Of a DNA stretch of 64,000 nucleotides, positions 42,746 through 51,502 are shown one piece after another. Every line of letters begins with the position of its first letter. The first letter of the stretch is position 1. Below the pieces are notes generated by a model. That model did not search any database. It was not told the DNA's origin and saw nothing but the letters and a program-made list of their open reading frames with translations. Origin of the DNA: Streptomyces atroolivaceus (GTDB lineage: Bacteria > Actinomycetota > Actinomycetes > Streptomycetales > Streptomycetaceae). Where the stretch lies: contig NZ_JNXG01000011.1 in assembly GCF_000717025.1 (NCBI RefSeq), positions 124,001 through 188,000 of the forward strand. The letters are read 5' to 3'. The position numbers and the translations under genes are program-made.

Positions 42746-43490
42746 CTAGTGCCGCATCAGGCAACGTTCGCCCCGTTCACGACCTCGCGGAGGCGTTCGT
42801 CGGCGGCGTGCTTGTTTCCCAGATGCTGTAGCGACGGATCATGCTGCCCTGCTCAAGTTGTCGAGCACGATCGCGATGCGGATCTCGGGCGGGTAGAGAC
42901 TGCGCAGGTAACGGCAGACCTCCAGGAACCTGGTCCGCTTCTTCTTCGGTTTGATGTGCCCCGTAGAGCTCGCCCTTGGCCAGGGCGTAGGCAGCGAACA
43001 GGTGCCGGACCCCGTGCGGGCGGGTGTAGGGCGCCCGCCGGCGGGGCCTCGGTTCCCGGGCGGGGTCCTTGTGGCTGCCGCCGCGTTCGGTCCACTGCCG
43101 CCCGGGGTGGAGCTGGAGGTTGAGCGGCCCGAACTCGTCGATGCAGAAGACGACTTCGGCTCGCCTTCCTCGGGTATGACCTCACCGTCGGTGATCGCGT
43201 AGAGGTGTTTGACCTGGGCCTTCTTGGCCGCGTAGTCGTGTGAGGCCTTCCAGGTCTTTATGCATTGAAATCAGACGCCTTCCTCGCGGAGCAGGGCCCG
43301 AAGGCCCTCGTGGCTGATGTCGTCGAATGCCCCCTCGGCTACCAGGAAGTCGGCCAGCTCGGCTGGACTTCAGGTCGAGACCGGCAAGCCGTGCTCGGCT
43401 GGCTCGGACTTGGCGATCTTCTTGATCTCCCGGCCGGTCCCGGCGAACAGGGTCTGGTCCATAGAAGATTCAACAGAGGCGAGACGGGTC
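42746..43490 (-). mobile_element. IS630-family element, decayed copy (left, inverted)
   Basis: The minus strand, read from about 43490 to 42748, encodes an IS630 transposase in broken frames: EHGLPVST, SPAELADFLVAEGAFDDISH, EGLRALLREEGV, FQCIKTWKASHDYAAKK, EPEVVFCIDEFGPLNLQLHP (first catalytic Asp), GVRHLFAAYALAKGELYGHI and IRIAIVLDNL. About 150 bases between DNL and the terminal segment are deleted. The outer end is TAGTGCCGCATCAGGCAACG, preceded to form CTAG at 42746-42749, the classic IS630 target. It is inverted relative to the copy at 46067-46682. Confidence 0.8.
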
Positions 43491-43660
43491 CGGCGGACCC
43501 GGTAAGAAGCACATTCCGCTCGGCCCGGACCAGGTCGCGGTGAGCATCCGCCAGCGCCGCGCGGGTGCGTCGAGGAGATCGCCGTCGCGCCCGCCGGCCG
43601 GGAGAGGGTGACGCTCGCCGCGGGCGTGGAGGTGCTGCCGTTGATCACCCAGGGCTGGCA

Positions 43661-43693
43661 GATATATTTCGTAGCTCGATATATGCTCGATGC
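43661..43693 (+). promoter_or_regulatory. PadR promoter with AT-rich operator-like dyad
   Basis: GATATATTTC (43661-43670) and CTCGATATAT (43675-43684) form an imperfect ATATAT-bounded dyad of the kind used by PadR proteins. The -10 TATGCT at 43682-43687 is six bases before ATG 43694 and no ribosome binding site is present, so the transcript should be leaderless and autoregulated. Confidence 0.55.
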
Positions 43694-44035
43694 ATGCGCA
43701 GACAGAATCCTCCCTTGACGGAACCGCAGTACTTCATCCTTGCTGCACTCATGGATGGTCCGTTGCACGGTTACGGCATCATCAAGGCTGCCGAGCAGGC
43801 CACCGACGGGCGGCTCCGGATCGCTGTCGGCACTCTCTACGGCGCGCTGGAACGGATGAAGCGGGCCGGGCTGGTGGCCGCCGGCCATGAGGAGATCGTG
43901 GACGGACGGGCGCGGCGCTACTACCGGCTCACCGAGGACGGCACCGAGGCGCTCGGCCGGGAGGCGCTGCGGATGCAGCAGGCGGCGGCCGTCGTCATCG
44001 GACACTCGCGGGATGCCGGACCGGCCCCGGCATGA
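43694..44035 (+). CDS. PadR-family transcriptional regulator
   Basis: 113 residues from ATG 43694, apparently leaderless. The winged helix reads LTEPQYFILAALMDGPLHGY, GIIKAAEQATDGRLRIAVGT, LYGALERMKRAGLVAAGHEE and ARRYYRLTEDGTEALGREAL, the full PadR domain. It overlaps the next gene by four bases (ATGA), the usual pairing of PadR repressors with a membrane protein they control. It lies inside the segment bounded by the two IS630 copies. Confidence 0.92.
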   Translation: MRRQNPPLTEPQYFILAALMDGPLHGYGIIKAAEQATDGRLRIAVGTLYGALERMKRAGLVAAGHEEIVDGRARRYYRLTEDGTEALGREALRMQQAAAVVIGHSRDAGPAPA

Positions 44036-44988
44036 ACCGTCTGCTGCTTGCGGCCCATCCCGAGCCCTACCGTTCCCGGCAGGGAGAGGAGGTGCTGGCC
44101 TGCCTGTCCGAGGCGTACCCCGGCCGCTCCTGGCCCCCGCCGCGGGAAGTTGCCGCCCTGGTGCGCGCCGGGGTGCAGGCCCGCGCCCGTGCCGTCGTCG
44201 ACGACACGGCCCGGCCGTGGTGGCTGGACGGCATCCATCTGGCCGCCCTGGCCCTCGCCGCGCTAGCGCTGGTTCCGTACTTGCAGGATGTGTGGCACTG
44301 GGCACTGCACATCGACCCCGGACAGCACGCCATCGCCTTCCACTTCTCCGGCTGGTACCCGTGGGCCGAAGGTCCCACGCGGATACGCCTGCTGCCCTAC
44401 GGGCTGCTCCCGCTGGGCTGCCTGATCGCCCTGCTGCGCGGCAGAGCGTGGATCGCGCTGCCGGCCGCGGCGGCCATGATCTGGGCCGGCGCCACGTCCC
44501 ACGGCCGCATCCTCTTCGGCGACGAGGGCAAGGCGGGCCTGAGCTACTACGGTCTTGGCGCCCCGATAACGGCCCGTGACCTGGTGCTCTCGGGGATGCT
44601 GTGCGCCGCGTGCGCCGTGCTGGCGCTCTACCGTACCAGCCGTCTGCGACGCCGCTCGTACCGCTGGCTGGTCCCTGTCGTGCTCGCCATGTTCGTGGCC
44701 GGGGGCCTGCACATCATCTCCGTCAGTCCGACCTTCCAGCGCGGTCTGTTCGCCCTCGAAGTCGCCGCGCTGATCGCCGCGTGGGCGGCGACGGCCGCCA
44801 CCGGCGACCGCCGGTGGCTGATCCCCGTCGCGGCGGTCGCGATCGTCCGCACGCAGGCGATCGTCGTCCGTCCGGACGCGTTCATGCAGTCCTTTCCGGA
44901 CCTGGTCGTCCTCATCCTGCTGATATCACCCCTCCCCGCCCTGGCGATCGCCGCCCAGCGCCGACAGGGGCAGGCACGCGCCGAATAG
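44032..44988 (+). CDS. PadR-coupled multi-span membrane protein, unknown function
   Basis: 318 residues; its ATG overlaps the PadR stop. The N-terminal ~60 residues are cytosolic (LLAAHPEPYRSRQGEEVLAC), as in permease-like proteins paired with PadR regulators. About seven hydrophobic spans follow, such as IHLAALALAALALVPYL, AWIALPAAAAMIWAGA and LVVLILLISPLPALAIAA. No enzymatic motif is seen. PadR-linked proteins of this type are often membrane-stress or drug-response factors, but none is assignable here. Confidence 0.8.
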   Translation: MNRLLLAAHPEPYRSRQGEEVLACLSEAYPGRSWPPPREVAALVRAGVQARARAVVDDTARPWWLDGIHLAALALAALALVPYLQDVWHWALHIDPGQHAIAFHFSGWYPWAEGPTRIRLLPYGLLPLGCLIALLRGRAWIALPAAAAMIWAGATSHGRILFGDEGKAGLSYYGLGAPITARDLVLSGMLCAACAVLALYRTSRLRRRSYRWLVPVVLAMFVAGGLHIISVSPTFQRGLFALEVAALIAAWAATAATGDRRWLIPVAAVAIVRTQAIVVRPDAFMQSFPDLVVLILLISPLPALAIAAQRRQGQARAE

Positions 44989-45083
44989 GAGCGGGCCCCC
45001 GGTGGGCCGACCGAGCCCGGAGGCCCACGTCGTGCCGCAACACGTGCGTGACGGAACTCCCCCCCAACAGAGGAAACAGAGCG

Positions 45084-46004
45084 ATGACTCAGCACGATTC
45101 TCCGTCCCTGGCCGCGCACCGTCCGGGGGCCTCAAGGCAGGCCCCCGAGGCCCCCGACGACACCAGCCCGTCGTGTACGACGCGGCCGTGGATGCCGGCC
45201 CTGCTGTACACCCTGGGGTTCCTGACGGTCTACCTGCTCGCCATCTGCACCCCGTGGGGGCAACGAGCTGAGAACCCGTGGTTCTACCTCGGCATACAGG
45301 GTGGCGAAGCAGCATGGATCTACCCCCTGTCAGGATCGGTCTACGGCTCGACGCCCCTGCCGCCGCTGGAACTGAGCGCCAAGCCCACCGTGATGGTGGG
45401 CCTGGCCGTCATCGTGCTCCTCACCCTGGTGCGACGGTGCTGGCGGCAGGGGTTCGCGGCGCTGGGGGTCGCCATTCTCGCGATCGGAGCCAAGGAGGTG
45501 TTCAAATCGACCGTGCCCCGCCCCGATCTGGTGGGCGCGCCCGAGAATCTCCTTGATCAGGGTTTTCCCAGCGGGCACACGGTCATCCCCGCCGCGCTGA
45601 CCCTCGCCGCCGTCCTCGTGGTTTCCCCCCGCATCCGCCCCTACGTCGCCACGGCCGGTGTGCTGTGGCTCGCCTGCATCGCCGCCGCCACCGCGACCAT
45701 GGGCGGCCACCGGCCCAGCGAAGTGCTGGGAGCCACCTTGCTCGCCTGTGCTTGTTACGGCCTCGCAACCTGGCTGCTGCCGTCGGCCGCCGCGCCAGGC
45801 GCCACGCGGAGCCCTCGTGCGCTGCATGTCATCGCCCTGGCGCTGGCACTGATCGTCGCCCTCGTTTCCGGCGCACGGCCCGACACCCTCACAAGGTCAC
45901 TGGTCTCCGCGGCGACGGCCTTCATATGTGCGGCCCTGGTCTGGTACGCCGCAGTCGGGCAGCCCGCACGCACCGCACGCCGCACACGTCCCGCACTGGA
46001 CTGA
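45084..46004 (+). CDS. PAP2-family membrane phosphatase
   Basis: 306 residues from ATG 45084, with GAGGAAA upstream. Six or so membrane spans. Phosphatidic-acid-phosphatase-2 motifs in order: KSTVPRPD (motif 1 region), FPSGHTVIP (motif 2) and GGHRPSEVLGA (motif 3, an atypical HRPSE in place of the common HxxxD). It would dephosphorylate a lipid or prenyl pyrophosphate at the membrane. It follows the PadR-coupled gene by 95 bases and ends just before the right IS630 copy. Confidence 0.85.
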   Translation: MTQHDSPSLAAHRPGASRQAPEAPDDTSPSCTTRPWMPALLYTLGFLTVYLLAICTPWGQRAENPWFYLGIQGGEAAWIYPLSGSVYGSTPLPPLELSAKPTVMVGLAVIVLLTLVRRCWRQGFAALGVAILAIGAKEVFKSTVPRPDLVGAPENLLDQGFPSGHTVIPAALTLAAVLVVSPRIRPYVATAGVLWLACIAAATATMGGHRPSEVLGATLLACACYGLATWLLPSAAAPGATRSPRALHVIALALALIVALVSGARPDTLTRSLVSAATAFICAALVWYAAVGQPARTARRTRPALD

Positions 46005-46066
46005 CCACCCGGCCGGCTCCGGGCGGGAACCGGTTGCATCCTGGCAGAGCGGCGGTCCGACGCCCC

Positions 46067-46682
46067 CGCCCAGGGTCCTGGCCGAGGAAGGCGAGCCCGA
46101 AATCATCTTCTGCATGGACGAGTTCGGCCCGCTCAACCTCATGCCCCACCCCGGGAAGCAGTGGGCCGAGCGCGGCGGCAAGCACAAGGACCCCGACCGT
46201 GAGCCGCGCCGCAGGCGGCGGGCGACCTACAACCGCTACAGCGGAGTACGGCACCTGTTCGCCGCCCTAGGCCTGGCCAAGGACAAGCTCTACGGCCACA
46301 TCAAGCCGGTCAAGCGGCGGACGCAGTTCCTGATGTTCTGCCGCTACCTGCGCACCCTCTACCCGGACAAGGTCCGTATTGCGATCGTCTGCGACAACTC
46401 TTCCCCGCACCTGACCACGAAGAAGTGCCAGCGGGTCGGCACCTGGGCCGCGGCGAACAACGTCGAGATCGCCTACACCCCGACGAACTCCTCCTGGCTC
46501 AACCGCATCGAGGCCCAGTTCACCGACCTGCGCTACTTCACCCTCGACGGCACCGACCACGCTACCCACAAAGAGCAGGGCAGCATGATCCGCCGCTACA
46601 TCATCTGGCGAAACCGCCATGCCGACGACCGGCACCTGCGCGCCGTCGTCGACAGGGCGAACGTTGCCTCATGCGGTACTAG
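46067..46682 (+). mobile_element. IS630-family element, 5'-truncated copy (right)
   Basis: The plus strand encodes the C-terminal two-thirds of an IS630 DDE transposase in one frame: RVLAEEGEPEIIFCMDEFGP, LAKDKLYGHIKPVKRRTQF, IAIVCDNSSPHLTTKKCQ, AYTPTNSSWLNRIEAQFTDL (catalytic Glu) and GSMIRRYIIWRNRHADDRHL. The helix-turn-helix part is missing. The outer end reads GAACGTTGCCTCATGCGGTA and joins a CTAG at 46679-46682. With the inverted left copy it brackets the PadR/PAP2 cassette. Confidence 0.85.
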
Positions 46683-46813
46683 ACGCGGGAGTTGCCGGAG
46701 GCCGGCCTCGCGGAGCGTCACGCGGTGACGGCGGACCGGCCGGGAAGGGGCTGAGGACGGCCGTGCCCCGGCCCGTCGCGGCGCGGCGGCCCGGGCCGGG
46801 AGTGAAACCCTGG

Positions 46814-47689
46814 TCAGTTGGTGCTGCCGGCAGGCACGACACGGGCGAGGTCGCCGATCTCCAGTGCTGTCCAGAGGCCGCCGTCCGGCCCCAGGATGAT
46901 GCCCTGCGGCTCCGGGGCCGGAGTGGGAGGTCGCGGAGCGCGACGGTCCCGTCGGAGGCGGTCGAGCCGACCCGGTTGCCGCCCCGTTCGGTGAACCACG
47001 GAGTACCGCCGGCATCGGCGGTGGCGGTGACGGCATGCGGACGGGCGGAGCGGTCCGGCAGCGGGTACTCCGCGATCCGGCCGTCCCGGTCCGTCCGGCC
47101 GGTCCGTCCGACTGCGATCTCGGTGAACCGGACCACTCCGTCCCGGCCGACGGCGATCCCCACAGGTGCGGCGCCCTCGGTGGGCAGGTCGTGGACCGTA
47201 ATCCGGCCGCGTCCGTGCCGACCTGGCCGACCCGGCCGATGGCGTCGGCCAGGTTCATGGTGAACCACATGGCATCCCGGCCGGCCGCGATCACCGAGGG
47301 AAACACCCCGGAGCGAGGCAGCGGAACTCCCTGACCACCCCGCCCGTGGTCAGGCGCCCGATGCGGTCCGCCGCGGTGTCGGTGAACCACAGCGCGCCGT
47401 CCGGCCGTTGGGCGATACCGAAGGGCCCGCACTCCGGTGTGGGCACCGAGAACTCCGTCACCCGGCCGTCGGTCGTGATCCGGCCGATCCGGTGCGCGCC
47501 GTACTCGGTGAACCGGAGCGCGCCGTCCGGCCCGTTCGTGATGACCGTCGGCCCGCTGTCCGGGCCGAGTTGAGTGAAGTCACCCACCTCGATGTTCGTC
47601 CCGTCCACCAGCGGTCCGAAGAGGACGACCCGCCCGTTGGCTGGTATCGGATGGACGGGGCTGGGGTCGGTTGCCGTGCGGGTCGCCAT
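46814..47689 (-). pseudogene. Virginiamycin-B-lyase-like (Vgb/streptogramin lyase) propeller, frameshifted
   Basis: At least three minus-strand frames must be joined. The first gives GPDGALRFTEYGAHRIGRIT, TDGRVTEFSVPTPECGPFGI and QRPDGALWFTDTAADRIGRL. The second (from about 47300) gives AAGRDAMWFTMNLADAIGRV. The third gives VHDLPTEGAAPVGIAVGRDG. Another stretch ends GIILGPDGGLWTALEIGDLA and RVVPAGSTN at 46814. These are the repeated W-F-T-E/D blades of Vgb lyases, which linearise streptogramin B antibiotics. The frame changes mean no functional protein is made as read. It lies 130 bases beyond the right IS630 end. Confidence 0.75.
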
Positions 47690-47966
47690 CCGTACGGTCG
47701 TCGACGAGGAGCGTGGGACTGCCCTGGGAGCCCGGCAGAGGGGCCCCGGCGATCCCGCCCGGAGCGGTCGGACACGAGCGGCCGGGCACGGTCAGGATCA
47801 ACCAACGTCGCTCCGGTTCCCGCGAACACCGGTTCACGGAGCGGAAGGCCCTGCGCTGCAGCCGTCCCGCGTACGAGGAGCGAGTGCAGTCCGGCGGCAG
47901 GCGTGCTTCAGTGGATCGGGTGAGCTGTATCAGGGACGAGGACGTCCTCCGGCGGAAGGGCCTGTC
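47690..47966. other. Intergenic region upstream of the NAD(P)-binding reductase
   Basis: No gene seen. Promoters for the reductase (right) and, formerly, the broken lyase gene (left) should be here. GGCGGAAGGG at 47951-47960 is the ribosome binding site of the reductase. Confidence 0.4.
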
Positions 47967-48704
47967 ATGAAGTTCGCGGTGATCGGCGGTACGGGGCTGA
48001 TCGGATCGAAGGTCGTGAGAAAGCTCGCCGCCGGTGGACACGAGGCGGTGCCCCACTCCCAGTCGACGGGCGTGGACGTCGTGACCGGCGAGGGCGTGGA
48101 CAAGGCGGTGGCCGGCGTCGACGTCATCGTCAACCTGACGAACTCGCCGACGTTCGACGAGGCCTCGCCGGCCTTCTTCCGTCAGTCGATGGACAATCTG
48201 CTGGACGCCGGCCGGAAGGGCGGGGTGCACCACTTCGTGGTGCTGTCCATCGTCGGCGTGGACCAGGTGCCCGAACTGGACTACTACCGCGCCAAGGCTC
48301 TTCAGGAACAGCTCCTCACAGAGGGGCCGATCCCCTACTCCATTGTCCGCGCCACACAGTTCATGGAGTTCATCGACTCGGTCCTTAGCTGGACGGCCGA
48401 CGGTGACACCGTCCGGCTGCCCGCCACCCCCATCCAGCCGATCGCCGCCCAGGACGTCGCCGACGCGGTCGCCGCAGCCGCCGCGGCCCCGCCCCTGCAA
48501 GGGATCCACAACATCGCGGGTCCCGAGGTGTTCCCTCTCGACGAGCTCGGCAGGATCGCTCTCGCGGCCCGGTCGGACAGCCGTACGGTCACCACCGACG
48601 ACACCGCCGGAATGTTCGCCGCCGTTCGCGGAGACGTCCTCACGGGCAAGGGCGAAGCCTCGCTCGCCCCCACCCGTTACGCGGACTGGCTGGCGTCACA
48701 TTAG
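47967..48704 (+). CDS. NAD(P)-binding atypical short-chain reductase (NmrA-like)
   Basis: 245 residues from ATG 47967. The Rossmann motif FAVIGGTGLIGSKVVRKLA lies at the N-terminus. GVDVIVNLTNSPTF, HHFVVLSIVGVDQVP, YYRAKALQEQLL and YSIVRATQFMEFID follow, as in atypical extended SDRs of the NmrA/quinone-reductase-2 type. These act as NADP sensors or reductases for small electrophiles. The stop codon TAG (48702-48704) is itself part of a TTAG/TGCCGCATC sequence that matches the IS630 terminal repeat, so an insertion may have supplied the stop. Confidence 0.88.
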   Translation: MKFAVIGGTGLIGSKVVRKLAAGGHEAVPHSQSTGVDVVTGEGVDKAVAGVDVIVNLTNSPTFDEASPAFFRQSMDNLLDAGRKGGVHHFVVLSIVGVDQVPELDYYRAKALQEQLLTEGPIPYSIVRATQFMEFIDSVLSWTADGDTVRLPATPIQPIAAQDVADAVAAAAAAPPLQGIHNIAGPEVFPLDELGRIALAARSDSRTVTTDDTAGMFAAVRGDVLTGKGEASLAPTRYADWLASH

Positions 48705-48760
48705 TGCCGCATCAAGCACTGGTTGACCTGTGATGAAACGTCAACTGCTTGCTGCGCAGG
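48702..48760. mobile_element. Solitary IS630-like terminal repeat
   Basis: TAGTGCCGCATCAAGCA at 48702-48718 repeats, with one difference, the outer end of the left IS630 copy (42748 onward). The following sequence, CTGGTTGACCTGTGATGAAA, differs, so this may be the opposite end of such an element with the body lost. Confidence 0.55.
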
Positions 48761-49029
48761 GCGGCGCCGGCCCATTCCCGGACCACCGGACCAACAGGCG
48801 TCGGCCGGCACCCGCCGACCCCGCTGACCACCGCAGTTCCGGACGACCGGGTGGTGGATCCCTGGTCCGGAGTACGTCCTCTGATCGATGGCGCGGACGT
48901 CCTGAAGTAAGTCCGCCCGGAAGGAACACCGCAGGGACGGTGGCGCTCGGCGCAGACCGCGCGCCGAACCCCTGGACGGCGGCCGGTTCGGCCGCCGGCA
49001 CGCGTATCGGGCCGGAGTAGGGTCGCCGC

Positions 49030-49333
49030 ATGGTGCAGAGCAGGGCGAAAGACGTCGACGGGTACCCGGCTGAGGCGCCCGAGGAGCGCAGGGACGCCCT
49101 GGGCAGGCTGCGCCGGTTGTGCCTTTCGGAGCTCGCGGGATTCGACGAGGTCATGGCATACGGCATGCCCGAGCGATCACCCCGAACGCGAGTGGTGCAG
49201 AGCTGCGTTCACCGCCCACGCCTCCGCGCTGCGCGCCTTGCTGGACGACAGTACATTTCCGGAAGGGCTGATCAGCGAGAACGACCGCGAGTGCCTGCGC
49301 AGGGTTGTGGAACCTCAGCGAAGTCTCTCGTAG
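49030..49333 (+). pseudogene. DUF1801-type fragment joined to an unrelated gene tail
   Basis: The first frame, from ATG 49030, reads EAPEERRDALGRLRRLCLSE and LAGFDEVMAYGMPE, the start of a DUF1801 (YdhG-like) protein. At about 49170 the meaningful frame changes and reads HPEREWCRAAFTAHASALRA, LLDDSTFPEGLISENDRECL and RRVVEPQRSLS, then stops at 49333. The second part does not resemble DUF1801, so two gene remnants have been joined, or the gene has decayed. Confidence 0.5.
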
Positions 49334-49504
49334 ACACCGCGGGACCGCGCCGGTGAAGTCCGAGTCACCACCTCGCCTGGCTGGCGATCAGCCGCAGGCA
49401 ACCGCAACGGACCGCCCGAACCCGTCAGCCGTTCACACGACTCCGGCTTCGCACCCGATGACGCCCATCACCGGGCCTACCACCGAAGGTGACTGATCCG
49501 CACC

Positions 49505-49540
49505 GGGCCTGCCCGGCGGATCGGAATGCCGGGCAGGCCC
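49505..49540. terminator. Perfect 13-bp GC hairpin
   Basis: GGGCCTGCCCGGC (49505-49517) pairs with GCCGGGCAGGCCC (49528-49540) around a 10-base loop. The strong stem suggests a surviving terminator of a gene now degraded on either side. Confidence 0.75.
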
Positions 49541-49676
49541 AGGCCGGAAGGCATCAGCGCTCGGCAATGACGGTCGAGCCGGCCGAGAGCTCGCCACTCA
49601 GGCGGACTGCGGGGAGGAGGTCTCCGGGACGGCAGGCCCTCGGCCTGCGCTCGCGAAGAGCCGGACCCTTCGGCGT

Positions 49677-50132
49677 TCAGTCACCCCGACCACGCAGGTA
49701 GGCGCGCCACGAAGCGGACCGCGAGCTGGCCGCCCCCGGCACAGCCGCCCACCGGCCGCGGCACGTCCGGTGCGGCGGTGGACCGTACGGCGACTGCCAG
49801 GCCGGCCGCGCGGTCCGGCGCGAGACGCCCACCTCGCGGCGCCGCGCGTCCCGGCCCTGGTGGGGTTCACCTGTCGGGCCGGGGTTGAAGTGGCATGGCA
49901 GACACAGGAGTTCGGGTAGTACGGAGCGCACCTCCATCCGCTCCGGGACGGTGAGTCCGGTGGCGTCACCGCGTTCGCGGCACAGTGCGAGGAGCCAGGC
50001 GTCGACAAGCCCGTGGTTCGAGAGGACGCGGGCTTCGCCGCTCACCACCCGGATGCGCCCGGAGGCACACATGTGACAACGACGGAGAACGATCGGCAGG
50101 CGGGTGGGCACGACCACCCGGTTCTTGGACAC
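49677..50132 (-). CDS. Possible hypothetical protein
   Basis: A 151-residue frame from GTG 50132 with moderately Streptomyces-like codons. It includes RRCHMCASGRIRVVSGEARV, NHGLVDAWLLALCRERGDAT, VPERMEVRSVLPELLCLPCH and FNPGPTGEPHQG. The CxxC-like pairs and LCLPCHF hint at a small metal-binding protein, but the last 60 residues are low in complexity and no ribosome binding site is seen. It may be a decayed gene. Confidence 0.3.
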   Translation of the reverse strand: MSKNRVVVPTRLPIVLRRCHMCASGRIRVVSGEARVLSNHGLVDAWLLALCRERGDATGLTVPERMEVRSVLPELLCLPCHFNPGPTGEPHQGRDARRREVGVSRRTARPAWQSPYGPPPHRTCRGRWAAVPGAASSRSASWRAYLRGRGD

Positions 50133-50807
50133 AGAGATACACCGGTTCCAGTGGGAAGACCGCAGCGAAAAGGAGCGCGGCGCACATGTGCGACGCGCGA
50201 CGGATCAGCGCTCGGGGTTCTCACTCGGTGTACATCGGCACGTCCTGACAGGGCGAGTGCGGGCGGGAGCAGGGTAGCGGCACACGAGAGTGCGGCTCCA
50301 CCGATTTCCGGGCGGCGGGTGGCGATGCCTTACGGCGGACGACCGAACCACCGACCCGCCGGACATGCCCTGCCTGCCGTGACGTGGCGCGCAGCCGGCG
50401 AGTCGAGCATGGTGGTCGGCGAGCTGAACTCGCCCCCTGCGCACACCGCCTCTCACGGAGCGGATCGAACGGGTCTGCACGGCCCCTCGCTCGTCAGCGG
50501 TCAGGCGCGCAGGCAGGCAGGGCCTGCGCGTCGAGGTGTCGTTGAGACTCCGTGTCGGACCGGGCGGAGGACGCAGAGCTCATGTTCCTCCGGGTCGGCA
50601 GAGCTCATGGCTCTCCAGCCGAACTGGTGCACTCCGGGCCGGCCAGGCAACCCCAAGGGGTTTCGCCCCGTCCGAAGTCGGTGGCGCCGGGCCCGGGACC
50701 GGGCCGCCCCCCGACGTCCATGGCCCGCCTGCGCGGTCTCCGACGACGGGGCCGGACTCCACATGCCCGGACCTTCCTCCGGCCCGCCCGATGATCTGGA
50801 GGAGCCC

Positions 50808-51401
50808 TCAGACGTGATCGGCCGTCATGGCGCGGCGGACACTCTCACGGAGCAGCGTTCGACGCTGCTCGTGCAGCTCGGTGGGCTCCTGCGCCGTCGC
50901 CGCGTAGACATTGCTGACCGGTGACCACGCCATGGACATGGCGATCACCATGGCCATGACGTCGAACGGGTCTCCCTGGCGCACCAGACCGGCGGCCTGG
51001 GCCTTGGCGATGGCGCGCAGCTTCTGGTCGTCGAGAGGGTCGGGATCGCCCACCAGATGGCCGGCCGGGCGTCGCTCCAGGCGCGCCCAGGTGGCCAGCC
51101 GGATGAGGTCGGGTCGGCGAAGATACTCGTCGTAGAGGCGTACGGCCCAGTCCGCGAGGTCGGCGGCGTCGATCGGGACGACGTTCACGATCCGCTCCAG
51201 CGAGCCGAAGAAGATGGCGTCGAAGAGCCCTTCCTTGCTGCCGAAGTAGGAGTAGAGCTGCGCCTTGTTCGTGCGCGCCGCTCCCACGATCCGCTCGACG
51301 CGCGCACCGGCGATCCCGTACTCGGCGAACTCCTGGGTCGCCACTTCGAGGATGCGCTGGTACGTCGCGGCTCCACGCGCGGTCAGGGGCTGGTCAACCA
51401 T
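50808..51401 (-). CDS. TetR-family regulator
   Basis: 197 residues from ATG 51401. The N-terminal helix-turn-helix reads TYQRILEVATQEFAEYGIAG, ARVERIVGAARTNKAQLYSY and FGSKEGLFDAI. The C-terminal ligand domain is all-helical (LRRPDLIRLATWARLERRPA). It is divergent from a zinc alcohol dehydrogenase and should repress it and itself. TAGCGT at 51413-51408 lies six bases before the ATG, so it may be leaderless, although a GGAGG touches the start. Confidence 0.9.
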   Translation of the reverse strand: MVDQPLTARGAATYQRILEVATQEFAEYGIAGARVERIVGAARTNKAQLYSYFGSKEGLFDAIFFGSLERIVNVVPIDAADLADWAVRLYDEYLRRPDLIRLATWARLERRPAGHLVGDPDPLDDQKLRAIAKAQAAGLVRQGDPFDVMAMVIAMSMAWSPVSNVYAATAQEPTELHEQRRTLLRESVRRAMTADHV

Positions 51402-51502
51402 GCCTCCACGCTAGCAGACAGAGCAGACAGAACAGTTGGTTTGCCTAGCGGGCTGGAAGCGTCAACGTAATAGACCGAACAGTCTGTCTACAAGGAGGCG
51501 CC
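51402..51502. promoter_or_regulatory. Divergent TetR/ADH control region
   Basis: An imperfect dyad TAGACCGAACAGTCTGTCTA at 51471-51490 (TAGAC..GA / TC..GTCTA) lies just upstream of the dehydrogenase ribosome binding site AAGGAGG. It is a good candidate TetR operator. A partly similar GCAGACAGAACAGTTGG lies on the other side near 51429. Confidence 0.55.

Larger units (their letters stand above)
49334..50807. other. Long gene-poor stretch
   Basis: About 1.5 kb with no well-supported gene. The clearest element is the hairpin at 49505-49540. One minus-strand frame (49677-50132) is listed separately with low confidence. Most frames here are broken and lack ribosome binding sites, consistent with decayed sequence next to the IS-rich segment. 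Confidence 0.55.
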
